Shown piece after piece: positions 36,860 through 45,053 of a DNA stretch of 64,000 nucleotides. The stretch comes from Candidatus Eisenbacteria bacterium (GTDB taxonomy: Bacteria > Eisenbacteria > RBG-16-71-46 > CAIMUX01 > JAHJDP01), in assembly GCA_018831195.1 (NCBI GenBank), contig JAHJDP010000019.1, positions 1-64,000 of the forward strand. The letters are read 5' to 3'. Within the stretch, counting starts at the first letter, position 1. Every line of letters begins with the position of its first letter. The notes below the pieces were generated by a model. The model made no database searches, was not told the origin of the DNA, and saw only the letters and a list, made by a program, of their open reading frames with translations. Made by a program: the position numbers and the translations under genes.

Positions 36860-37186
36860 TTATTCAATGTTTGCGCCGATAACAGCCGCCATCTGCATCA
36901 TGTCGATCGTCTGGCCTTCCTTCAGCTTTGTAAGGTCAGTTACCTTGCCTGATTTGCTTTTGGATATTGTGTTTCTAAAAATCGGAAGCAATTTAGCATC
37001 AGCCACAATATACTTTCCTGCGTTTGCGGGTTTCCCATTTTCAGTCTTTGTCTGCAGTTTATTGGCTTTAATATAGTCCCACAATTTCTTGGTGATTTCT
37101 GTCCTGGGAAGCTCTTTCGCTTTCAGTAACCCGGCCAGATCACTCTTCAGCCTGACTGGTTTGCTCAATCCTTTTGCTTCTGCCAT
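36860..37186 (-). CDS. Stand-alone SWIB/MDM2-domain protein
   Basis: A small basic protein of 108 residues that is mostly one SWIB domain: PVRLKSDLAGLLKAKELPRT, EITKKLWDYIKANKLQ, and the YIVADAKLLPIF segment equivalent to the SWIB core. The family is best known from eukaryotic chromatin remodellers and chlamydial proteins, where it may bind DNA or condense the chromosome. The ribosome site AAGGAG lies 6 nt before the ATG. It has its own terminator and no operon partner. The high Lys content (about 17%) fits a nucleic-acid-binding role, which is inference. Confidence 0.9.
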   Translation of the reverse strand: MAEAKGLSKPVRLKSDLAGLLKAKELPRTEITKKLWDYIKANKLQTKTENGKPANAGKYIVADAKLLPIFRNTISKSKSGKVTDLTKLKEGQTIDMMQMAAVIGANIE

Positions 37187-37461
37187 TTACAGCTCCTTCA
37201 TGTTTAGGTTTAACTTATATCCGATGACCGGATACATACCCCGGGCGACGCCGAGTTCTACATCCCCAGCGGAATGCAATTGATTACAGCATAATGAACC
37301 GGGGGAACAAATACCAGAGATGAGTGAATGCCAGATCATTGAATTCCGTGACGCCCAGAATATTGAAGCTATGGAGATATACACCCAAGTGTGAGAAACA
37401 GTTAGCGACTATTTCAGAAATCTATAATCCACGCCAGAGCTTGAAAATAGGAGGAGAAACC

Positions 37462-38271
37462 CTATAACCGGTACAAATCCGACCTTCGCTGATTCAGGAT
37501 ATGGTTATAATCGGTGACGTTTTTGTTCAAGGCGCGGGCGGGATCGAATTCGGCGGAGATCAGCCCTTCCACATCGGGCAGGCAGCGGCCCAACACCTTG
37601 CCGTCGGGGCTGGTGATTTGGCTGCCGCCGGTGAAGGTGAGATCGAGGCCGGCGCGGCTCTCGGTGCCGATCCGGTTGCAGGTCATGGTGAAGACCTGAT
37701 TCTCGATGCTGCGGGTCACCATCGCGTCCTGGCAGAAATGCAACACCAGGTTTGACGGATGGCAGACAACCTGCGCGCCGAGGAGCGCCAGCGAACGCGC
37801 CATCTCGGGGAAGATCCAGTCAAAACAGATCATCATGCCGATGGAGATTCGCTCTGCGCCACACGCGATCTCAACAACATGCGGCGGCTCCTCGCCGGGA
37901 TCGAACCATTCATTTTCTTTGTAAAAGAGATGGATCTTGCGATAGGTGGAGATGTGACCCGCGGGTCCTACAAGAACGGACGCATTGTAAACCTTATCGC
38001 CGGCCCGTTCGGCCATCCCCATCACATAGAACGATCCGGTCTCCCGTGCCCATTGTTCGAGGCGTCGAACCGAGGGGCCGCCGGGGATCGTTTCGGCGAG
38101 ATCATATGCCTCCGCGCGCGAGGTCATTGTATAACCGGTGGGATAGAGCTCCGGCAGCACGATGAGTTGCACACCCTGTTGCGCCGCGTCGCGGAGATAG
38201 GGTTCCGCCCGATCCATATTGCCTGAAGGGTCGCCGAATACCGGATGCAACTGCAGGCAGGCCGCTTTCAT
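37462..38271 (-). CDS. Carbon-nitrogen hydrolase (nitrilase superfamily)
   Basis: A protein of 269 residues with the Glu-Lys-Cys triad: Glu in IVLPELYPTGY, Lys in TYRKIHLFYKEN and Cys in MMICFDWIFPEMAR. Length and the GLDLTFTGGSQITSPDGKVL end fit amidases of the omega-amidase/N-carbamoyl/beta-ureidopropionase type. The ribosome site GAGGGA lies 6 nt upstream of the ATG. It starts 20 bp after the glutamine synthetase stop on the same strand, so it likely works in nitrogen release (for example ammonia from an amide) linked to glutamine synthesis. Confidence 0.9.
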   Translation of the reverse strand: MKAACLQLHPVFGDPSGNMDRAEPYLRDAAQQGVQLIVLPELYPTGYTMTSRAEAYDLAETIPGGPSVRRLEQWARETGSFYVMGMAERAGDKVYNASVLVGPAGHISTYRKIHLFYKENEWFDPGEEPPHVVEIACGAERISIGMMICFDWIFPEMARSLALLGAQVVCHPSNLVLHFCQDAMVTRSIENQVFTMTCNRIGTESRAGLDLTFTGGSQITSPDGKVLGRCLPDVEGLISAEFDPARALNKNVTDYNHILNQRRSDLYRL

Positions 38272-38291
38272 GATCCATCCCTCACTACAAA

Positions 38292-39731
38292 CTACAGATC
38301 AAGATAGAGGAAAAACTCATACGGATGCGGCCGGCGCGCGACCTCGTTGATCTCGCGCGTCGTCTTGAGCTCGATCCAATCCTCAATAAACTCACGGCTG
38401 AAGACATCCCCCTGCAGCAGGAAATCATGATCGTCATGCAGGGCCTGCAGCGCATCTTTCAGCGTGGGGGGCAGGCCGTTGGCCGACGAGGTGCCGTTGC
38501 CGCCGTTGGCGGCGGGGGCCAAGCCGGCCTTGAGAGGATCGATTTCACGGCGGATCCCGTCCAGCCCCGCCATCAGCATCGCCGAGAGGGCGAAGTAGAT
38601 ATTGCAGGTGGCGTCGGGCGGGCGGTACTCAATGCGCATGCTCTTCTCGGGATTGGATGTGGCGGGAATGCGGACCGCGGCGGTGCGGTCGCCGGGGCCG
38701 AAGGTCAGATGCACCGGGGATTCATAGCCCGGGACAAGGCGCTTATACGAATTGGTGCTGGGATTGACGAAAGCGGAGAGGGCGGGTCCGTGCTCGAGCA
38801 GGCCGCCGATATAATGCAGGGCCGTCTTGGAAAGCTTGGCCCATCCCTCGGGATCGTAGAAGAGGGATTTCCCATCCTTCACGAGGTGCTGGTGCACATG
38901 CATCCCGTTGCCGGATTCCTCATGAATCGGTTTCGGCATGAAGGTGGCGACACGGCCGTGCCCGTGCGCCGTCATGTGAACAAAATATTTGGTCAGCATC
39001 ACCGCGTCGGCCGCCTTTAACAAAGGAGTCGCAAGGATCTCGATTTCACATTGGCCGGGGCCGCCGCCCTCATGATGATGATAGCGGATGCCTAATCCGG
39101 CTTCCTTGAGACGAACGCAGACCTCGGTGCGCAGGCCGTCCATCGTGTCCTTCGGGGGAAGGGCGTGATACCCACCCTTGCGGGGATTGATATTGGTCGG
39201 CTGGTATCCTTCCGCCGGCTCGCGGTAGGTGTTCCATTCCGCTTCGGCCGATTCGACAACATAACTGGCGGCGTAGGGCAGATTGCGATAGCGGACATAT
39301 TCAAAAACGTAAAACTCGAACTCGGGGCTCATGAGGATCGCATCCGCCAGGCTGAGGGAGCTCAAATAATCGGCGGCGCGGTGCGCCACGGTGCGGGGAT
39401 CGCGCGCGAAGGGTTCGTGCGTTTCGGCGCTGCAGATATCCGCAATGAGACTCAGCGTCGGAACCTGCGCGAAGGGATCCATAAAGGATGTGTGGGCGTC
39501 GGGTATCAGCAGAAGATCGCTCGATTCCACCCGCGTCAGCCCCGGGATGCTCGATCCGTCAAAGGGGATGCCGTTTTGAAAGATCCCATCGGTAAATTGA
39601 TCCGACGGCACCGTGATATGACGCCAGCGGCCCAAGACGCCGCAGAACTTGATATCGACCATCTGCGCGCCGGAAGCCCTGATCAAACCGAAGACCCGGT
39701 CGCGGGCCACTTGGTCCACAGAAGCTGACAT
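38292..39731 (-). CDS. glnA: Type I glutamine synthetase
   Basis: Glutamine synthetase of 479 residues that joins ammonia to glutamate with ATP. Seen are the beta-grasp (DIKFCGVLGRWRHITVPSDQ), GIPFDGSSIPGL, metal ligand MSPEFEFYVFEY, GGYHALPPKDTMDGLR, the ATP loop NGMHVHQHL, NPSTNSYKRLVPGYESP and RIEYRPPDATCNIYFALSAM. The adenylylation loop (Tyr in NLYDLPPEE of enterobacterial enzymes) is absent; its place holds a Gly/Asn/Ala stretch (about residues 405-420, PAANGGNGTSSANGLPP). The ATG at 39731 has GGAGGG 4 nt upstream. A nitrilase-family gene follows after 20 bp. Confidence 0.95.
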   Translation of the reverse strand: MSASVDQVARDRVFGLIRASGAQMVDIKFCGVLGRWRHITVPSDQFTDGIFQNGIPFDGSSIPGLTRVESSDLLLIPDAHTSFMDPFAQVPTLSLIADICSAETHEPFARDPRTVAHRAADYLSSLSLADAILMSPEFEFYVFEYVRYRNLPYAASYVVESAEAEWNTYREPAEGYQPTNINPRKGGYHALPPKDTMDGLRTEVCVRLKEAGLGIRYHHHEGGGPGQCEIEILATPLLKAADAVMLTKYFVHMTAHGHGRVATFMPKPIHEESGNGMHVHQHLVKDGKSLFYDPEGWAKLSKTALHYIGGLLEHGPALSAFVNPSTNSYKRLVPGYESPVHLTFGPGDRTAAVRIPATSNPEKSMRIEYRPPDATCNIYFALSAMLMAGLDGIRREIDPLKAGLAPAANGGNGTSSANGLPPTLKDALQALHDDHDFLLQGDVFSREFIEDWIELKTTREINEVARRPHPYEFFLYLDL

Positions 39732-39764
39732 AAATCCCTCCCCCAAATTTTCCGCACTTCTCTA

Positions 39765-39794
39765 ATGGTAGCGGTTTACAGGCCTCGGTCGCAA
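39765..39794 (-). promoter_or_regulatory. Possible sigma-70 promoter of glnA
   Basis: Minus strand: -35 TTGCGA (39789-39794), 18-bp spacer, -10 TACCAT (39765-39770), 34 bp upstream of the ATG. Only four of six bases match in each hexamer. Confidence 0.3.
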
Positions 39795-39850
39795 GGTGCT
39801 GACGCTCGATGCGCGGGATCAATGTTTTGAAATACCGGGAGTTGAGTCTC

Positions 39851-41887
39851 CTATTCGAGCAGGAGGAGCTGGCGGGTCGCGGCCGAGGGGCCCGTCTGCA
39901 GGCTGTAGAAATAGGCGCCGGCCTGCTGGAGGCGCCCTCGATCATCCCGCCCGTCCCAAATGATCTGATAAATTCCCGGCGGCAGGGTGTGATCCAGAAG
40001 ATGCCGGACCATCTCGCCCTTGAGGTTCAGAATGGCCAAGACCACCCGGCCGTCGGCGGTCAGGGTGAAGGCAATCGTGGTGAGGGGATTAGGAGTCGCC
40101 TTGGCATCGAACGGTTTTCTCGGTTGAAGCTCCTTTGGTTTGCGGGATGTAGGTTCAAGGGGCATCCCGGTCCGCCCGGCGTCTCCCTGCATCATCGGCC
40201 ACGGCGCGTTTCCCGGATTATCCGCCGTTGGAAGCTCCCAAAGATAGATCCGCCCCTTTTCCGATGTCCCGAAGGCGAGTTCGAGGATCCCATCCCGATC
40301 CAGGTCCACAACCAGGGGACTGGAGTCGACGATTTCCTCGGAATCGAGGATGATCGGCCAGCCGGAAACCATCCGCCCTTCTCTGTCGACGGCCGGGATC
40401 AGGACCCGGGTGTCGAATCCCGCTTCCAGGCCCGCGGCCAGGATTTCCGGCTCCCCGTCACCCGTCACATCGACAACGATGGGACTGGAGTTGAAGGAGA
40501 CCCCGTCGATCATGGCGGGCCAACCGGGGAGGGCCATTCCGGTCAGGCCGTCAAGCGCCAGGAGATACCCGTTGCCCCCGATGGTGGCGACAATCACCTC
40601 CGGATGTCCATCACCCGTCAGGTCGGCGAGGGCGGGAGCGGCATAGATTCTCTCGGGGCTATCCACCGGCCAGCCATCCAGGAAGCGCCCCGTGCCTGAG
40701 AGGGCGAGGATTCGGGGACGGCTGTCATAGCCGAGATCCGTCCCCAGGTAGATCGTCGGCCGCCCCGTATCCGATCTCAGTCCGATGACAGGGGAGCTGT
40801 AGCCGGCCCGGGAGGGACCCGGGATGGAGACGGGCCACCCATTCAGGAGACGGCCATCATCGTGCCAAGCCCATACCTGGCAAGTATTTGAGGGGATGAT
40901 GATCTCGAGGCGGCCATCGCCATCGAGATCCCCCGTGGCCGCGGAAGCGAAGAGATAGGGCGCATTCGGCGGCGAGGCCTTTGGAGGAATCTGTTGAGGC
41001 CAAAGCGGGGAGTAGAGCTGCCCATGACAGGTCCAGACAGCGAGGGTTCCACCCCGGGTTGCTGAAATGACCTCGGGCAGCCCGTCGCCGTCCAGATCTG
41101 CAACGGTGAGGATGGCGGCCAGGGCAGGATCGGGCGCTTCATTCGGAAGGCGCACCGGCCAGCCGGTTAATTCCCGTCCGGAAAGGGTTAGGGCGTGGAT
41201 CGAGCCATCGCGGCAACCCACGACAATTTCGTTGTCCCCGTCGCCATCCAGATCACCGACGGCTGGTCCGGTGGGCGCACCTCCCTCCAGATAAACCGGC
41301 CACCCCGGCTGGGATCGTCCGGCGGCGTCGAAAAGATGGACCCATCCGCCTGGTGTGGAGGCCGCCAGGCCGCCGTAGGAGCCCAGATCAACGGGGGCGA
41401 CCGGACCGCGGCAGCCTTCATCCAGCTGAATCGGCCATCCCTCCTTGGGTGCGATCGGCGAGGGGAAATCCCGAATGAGCGGGGGGCCCGCCGGATCACT
41501 GAGAAAGGGGTCGATCTCTTGGATAGACTGCCCCGGTTGGGGGAGACCACCTGAGAGGATGGCGACGACCTGATAGCGGGATTGGTGGATGAGGTAGAGG
41601 CGGTCCCAAACCTCATCTCCGACCGGAATGATAATCAATCCGTCCCATTCCCCTTCCGGCGCGTAGCGGACGCCGGATTCCAATTGCAGGGTGACGAGAG
41701 GGGGTATTTCAGTGGGCATCTCGAGGGGCGCCTGCGCGCCGGCGGGGTGCGGCGCGCAAAAGATCAGGAACGCCGGGATCAGGAGATGCGGCGTTCGGCG
41801 GATTAAATGTACAACCTGAATCTTGAGAAACCGGCTGAGGAGATGCGGGAGAACGGATCCCGGAATCTGCGGGATAGACCGTTTCAT
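39851..41887 (-). CDS. Secreted VCBS/FG-GAP-like repeat protein with FlgD-like C-terminus
   Basis: A protein of 678 residues with a long signal (helix around RRTPHLLIPAFLIFCAPHPA). It carries repeats with calcium-loop motifs: DLDGDGDNEIVVG, DLDGDGLPEVISA, DLDGDGRLEIIIPS, DLTGDGHPEVIVA, DVTGDGEPEILAA and DLDRDGILELAFG. GWPV motifs recur between them, as in integrin-like beta-propellers. The C-terminus carries the shared module IIWDGRDDRGRLQQAGAYFY. Related FG-GAP proteins act in adhesion or surface display. GAGGAG lies 7 nt before the ATG. It follows the small membrane-protein gene by 28 bp on the same strand, so the two may form an operon. Confidence 0.88.
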   Translation of the reverse strand: MKRSIPQIPGSVLPHLLSRFLKIQVVHLIRRTPHLLIPAFLIFCAPHPAGAQAPLEMPTEIPPLVTLQLESGVRYAPEGEWDGLIIIPVGDEVWDRLYLIHQSRYQVVAILSGGLPQPGQSIQEIDPFLSDPAGPPLIRDFPSPIAPKEGWPIQLDEGCRGPVAPVDLGSYGGLAASTPGGWVHLFDAAGRSQPGWPVYLEGGAPTGPAVGDLDGDGDNEIVVGCRDGSIHALTLSGRELTGWPVRLPNEAPDPALAAILTVADLDGDGLPEVISATRGGTLAVWTCHGQLYSPLWPQQIPPKASPPNAPYLFASAATGDLDGDGRLEIIIPSNTCQVWAWHDDGRLLNGWPVSIPGPSRAGYSSPVIGLRSDTGRPTIYLGTDLGYDSRPRILALSGTGRFLDGWPVDSPERIYAAPALADLTGDGHPEVIVATIGGNGYLLALDGLTGMALPGWPAMIDGVSFNSSPIVVDVTGDGEPEILAAGLEAGFDTRVLIPAVDREGRMVSGWPIILDSEEIVDSSPLVVDLDRDGILELAFGTSEKGRIYLWELPTADNPGNAPWPMMQGDAGRTGMPLEPTSRKPKELQPRKPFDAKATPNPLTTIAFTLTADGRVVLAILNLKGEMVRHLLDHTLPPGIYQIIWDGRDDRGRLQQAGAYFYSLQTGPSAATRQLLLLE

Positions 41888-41915
41888 CTCGATTCTCCTC
41901 AGCCCGGAGCCGGCC

Positions 41916-42509
41916 TTATTGATTTCCTATGGTGACTTCGCCGGGATGCCGCTTCCGCGTTAATTGGAATGGATATATCAAATTTTCCCCGTTGGAACCT
42001 TTAACAATAAGCTTGTGCTCCCCGCGGGGCAGAAAGTTTCCAGGAATGGCGATCGATTGGCGCGATTGCGGACTCATAGATGGAAGGGGGCCCGCACCCC
42101 AGAGAACGCGATCCCCTGGACCGATGATGAGAATCTCCGGGTTGTTCAAATCCTCATCGGCCGGAATTTGGTAAATCAACACGAACCACTGCACCGTGGT
42201 TTTTAATTCGATGATGAGGGGGTCGGTCAATCCGGATGGAGCGAGCTCAAAAATAGGAACGTTCGCCATCGGAGCGGCCGTGTTCTCTGTTTCCCAAGCC
42301 GACTGGGTTCGCACCATCTGAGCGATGGGGATATCGTCGGGCTTCGCGGCGTCCATCTCCTTTGCTTCGGACTCGGCCATGCCGGCTTCCGTGGTGGCGG
42401 GCGATACCGCCTGGCCCTTGTAACGCATTGCCAAGTATGCGAATAGAATCGTGGTGATTAAAAAGATGACTGTCGTAATGATCCAAATGCCCCGGCCGTT
42501 GCCAGCCAT
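41916..42509 (-). CDS. Hypothetical single-span membrane protein
   Basis: A protein of 197 residues: an N-terminal helix (IWIITTVIFLITTILFAYLA), an acidic linker (about 35-70), and a C-terminal beta-rich domain with LIIELKTTVQWFVLIYQIP, EILIIGPGDRVLWGAGPLP and GNFLPRGEHKLIVKG. The latter looks like an Ig-like sandwich as in anti-sigma or zinc-ribbon-associated envelope proteins, but I cannot name a family. The ribosome site GGAGGG lies close to the ATG, and a promoter with an extended -10 lies 100 bp upstream. It is probably co-transcribed with the VCBS-like protein. Confidence 0.6.
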   Translation of the reverse strand: MAGNGRGIWIITTVIFLITTILFAYLAMRYKGQAVSPATTEAGMAESEAKEMDAAKPDDIPIAQMVRTQSAWETENTAAPMANVPIFELAPSGLTDPLIIELKTTVQWFVLIYQIPADEDLNNPEILIIGPGDRVLWGAGPLPSMSPQSRQSIAIPGNFLPRGEHKLIVKGSNGENLIYPFQLTRKRHPGEVTIGNQ

Positions 42510-42609
42510 TGAGGTTCCCTCCTCGCATTTTCACTTGCATGAATGAGTCTTTAAACCGTCCCGCGAACCGGATCCTGGGCCGCGCCTGTCTTCGCCCCGG
42601 TTCTGGGAG

Positions 42610-42637
42610 AATCTAACACAACTGGGGCGTGCATCAA
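42610..42637 (-). promoter_or_regulatory. Predicted promoter of the 42509 gene
   Basis: Minus strand: -35 TTGATG (42632-42637), 16-bp spacer, extended -10 TGT-TAGATT (42610-42615). The shared TGTGTTAG(A/C)TT core matches the promoter in the 138-bp repeats. A near-palindrome GTTGATCAAC (42639-42648) sits just upstream of the -35. Confidence 0.5.
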
Positions 42638-42659
42638 TGTTGATCAACGTCCATCAATT

Positions 42660-44942
42660 CTACTTTACAACGACCTTCAAAATCCGGTCCCCGGGCGCCA
42701 GGCGCATGAGGACATCCCAGCCTTCGCGCATCTGGCCGAAGACGGTATAACCGCCGTCGAGGTGGGGCTGGGGAGAATGGGTGATGAAGTACTGGCTTCC
42801 ACCGGTATCCTTGCCGGATAAGGCCATCCCGAGCGCGCCGGCCCCGTAGCGACAGGTGTTGATTTCACATCGGATGGTATAACCTGGGCCGCCCCATCCG
42901 TCTCCCCGCGGACAGCCGTCCTGCGCGACAAAGTCGGGCTCGATGCGATGCCAGACGGTATTGTTATAGTACCCCTCTTCGGCCAACCGTGCGAAATTGG
43001 CCACGGTGAGCGGGGCCTGATCTGAGAAGAGGTCCAGCTTTAATAGGCCCTTGGATGTGGTGATCTCGGCGATGTGCCATCGGCGTGTCTTGTACAAAAC
43101 AGCCTCGAGCTGTTTTCGGGACATCCCCGCCGCGCGGCCGGGAACGCCGTAGGGCACACGAACGCCGTGTTCCGACAGGATGGCCGCCGCTTGGACACGG
43201 ACAGTATACTCCTCATCCCTCAAGGCCTTGGAGAGGAGGTTCCATTCCGCCGGCCCTATCGGCACCAGCGATGAGATGCCGTCGACGACGATGCCCCGCA
43301 CGTCAGCGGAGGGATCTTCCAATCCGGCGTTTAGTATCGACTGGAAATGTTGTTCCCAAGGGGCTGGATCGGGCACGTCCACATGATTTATTCGATGTTC
43401 GCTTCGCATCTCCCCGGCGATGTTGATCAGCGCGTCGTACCCCATGGCGCGCACCATCTCATCCTCGTGGTTCAACCAGCGCTCCAACTCGATACGGAAG
43501 GGACGGCCCGGCGCCAAGGCATGATCTCTCTCCCAAGATTGCCGCAACCAGACTCCGGCCGCGAATTTGAGGACGCGGGGATCTTCGGTGGCGAACCAGC
43601 GCTCCGCCTCCGGTCCCAGAAGGCGACGCATGAAGGCTCCCCGTTCATCTTCCCGCTCGGCCAAACGTATAACCTCGGCTCTGACATTCCATGCGGGATC
43701 CTTCAGCATCGCGCGGCACATCTCTTCGAGACGATCCGCTTGCTCCACCGACCAGAAGAGATCGGCCCGCGCCGCCACCGCGGCTTCCCGGGCCCAGGAT
43801 TCATCCGCCTTCAAAAAAGGCTCTGAAAACCTGAGGGCTTCTTCAGGATCGGCGGCCGTGGCGAGCGATCTCAAGGCCTCCAAGCGGACCGGGGGCACAG
43901 GATCGCGAAGGAAGGGGGCCATCTGCGCCGCGGGGGCTTCCAGCCGGCCCAGCGCCCGGACAACCTCAATGCGCACCCTTGAGTCGGGATGGGCCGCCTG
44001 GGTGATGACGGTTTCCAAGACACCTTCTTCCGGCATCCCGCCCAGGCCCCGGATCGCCTGCATCCGGACGATGGCGGCCGGATCATCGACCATCTCCAAA
44101 AAGCGGAGAAGAATCTCATCATGCATCGCCTTCGAAAGCTCGCCACCTTCGGGGATCGGCGTTCGTCCCGACGCCGGAGTTCCCGCGAGACGCATCAGCG
44201 CATAGCCGGCCTTCCAGCGCATGGCGGGATCGTGATCATGGCAGAGCTCCAAAGCCCGCTCGGCCATTCCTTGAGGCGCCAGCCGCCAGAGTGACAGCAG
44301 GGCGGCCTGCACGACAAGGCGATCCGGATCCTGAAGGGTTTGCAGCAGCTGATCCGGCTCATCGCCGAGACCAAGCTTGGCGAGGGCTTCAACGCAGAGC
44401 GCCCGCGTCGCGGGATCGAATTCGTCGCTGACGGAAAGATGACGGCGGAGATGAAGGGCGATCTCCTCGCTTCCGTTGGCCTCACCGAGACCGAAGGCGG
44501 CCGCCCTTCGGACGCGGGCGATCGGGTCTTCCAGCAGAAGTTTGAGAAGTTCCCGCGCACCATCACCACCGATCCTTCCCAAAGCATAGGCCGCCCGGAT
44601 CCGGACCTCGGGATGGGTGTGCCCGATGAATGGTTTCAGGGCGGAGGGGTCCTCCCGGCCGTCCTCGATCGCAACGATGTCCGCTTCCAGCGATGGCTCC
44701 AGAACGGGAAACCGCAAAGTCCAGCCGGTCATCGATTCGCCGGGGGAAGGGACGAAAGCGGCCCCGGGGTCGGGATGGGGGACTTGAGCCATGGCGGGGC
44801 CTGAGGGTGTGCCGGGTAAGATCGGCATCAGGAAACTCAGCATCAGAAAGCCCGGGATCAGGAAGAGGGGAAGCGCCGGGATCGGCGCCTGGGAACGCCT
44901 GTCGGCCGCTCGCGCGGTCTTTCTCACATCAAAATGTCTCAT
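42660..44942 (-). CDS. HEAT-repeat protein fused to a cyclophilin-type peptidyl-prolyl isomerase
   Basis: A protein of 760 residues with a signal helix ([20 protein letters not shown]). Many HEAT repeats run to about residue 590 ([59 protein letters not shown] and others). The last 150 residues are a cyclophilin: [55 protein letters not shown] and [13 protein letters not shown]. The cyclophilin part should catalyse proline isomerisation in the periplasm or outside, with HEAT repeats as a client-binding scaffold. The start at 44942 puts the ATG before MRHFDV; the frame opens at 44969. Confidence 0.92.
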   Translation of the reverse strand: MRHFDVRKTARAADRRSQAPIPALPLFLIPGFLMLSFLMPILPGTPSGPAMAQVPHPDPGAAFVPSPGESMTGWTLRFPVLEPSLEADIVAIEDGREDPSALKPFIGHTHPEVRIRAAYALGRIGGDGARELLKLLLEDPIARVRRAAAFGLGEANGSEEIALHLRRHLSVSDEFDPATRALCVEALAKLGLGDEPDQLLQTLQDPDRLVVQAALLSLWRLAPQGMAERALELCHDHDPAMRWKAGYALMRLAGTPASGRTPIPEGGELSKAMHDEILLRFLEMVDDPAAIVRMQAIRGLGGMPEEGVLETVITQAAHPDSRVRIEVVRALGRLEAPAAQMAPFLRDPVPPVRLEALRSLATAADPEEALRFSEPFLKADESWAREAAVAARADLFWSVEQADRLEEMCRAMLKDPAWNVRAEVIRLAEREDERGAFMRRLLGPEAERWFATEDPRVLKFAAGVWLRQSWERDHALAPGRPFRIELERWLNHEDEMVRAMGYDALINIAGEMRSEHRINHVDVPDPAPWEQHFQSILNAGLEDPSADVRGIVVDGISSLVPIGPAEWNLLSKALRDEEYTVRVQAAAILSEHGVRVPYGVPGRAAGMSRKQLEAVLYKTRRWHIAEITTSKGLLKLDLFSDQAPLTVANFARLAEEGYYNNTVWHRIEPDFVAQDGCPRGDGWGGPGYTIRCEINTCRYGAGALGMALSGKDTGGSQYFITHSPQPHLDGGYTVFGQMREGWDVLMRLAPGDRILKVVVK

Positions 44943-45053
44943 TTTGCTACCATCCTTCCCTTGCGTCACCGATTCTCAGGCTATCTTGCAGCGGGTCACG
45001 CTGCCCGCGGCGGGATACGATATCCGCGCCGGGCCCCGGTTTATGGAGGAACG

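Noticed and set aside
37187-37384. Open frame of 65 codons upstream of the SWIB gene
   Set aside because: Overlaps the leader and ribosome site of the SWIB gene and has no protein-like pattern.
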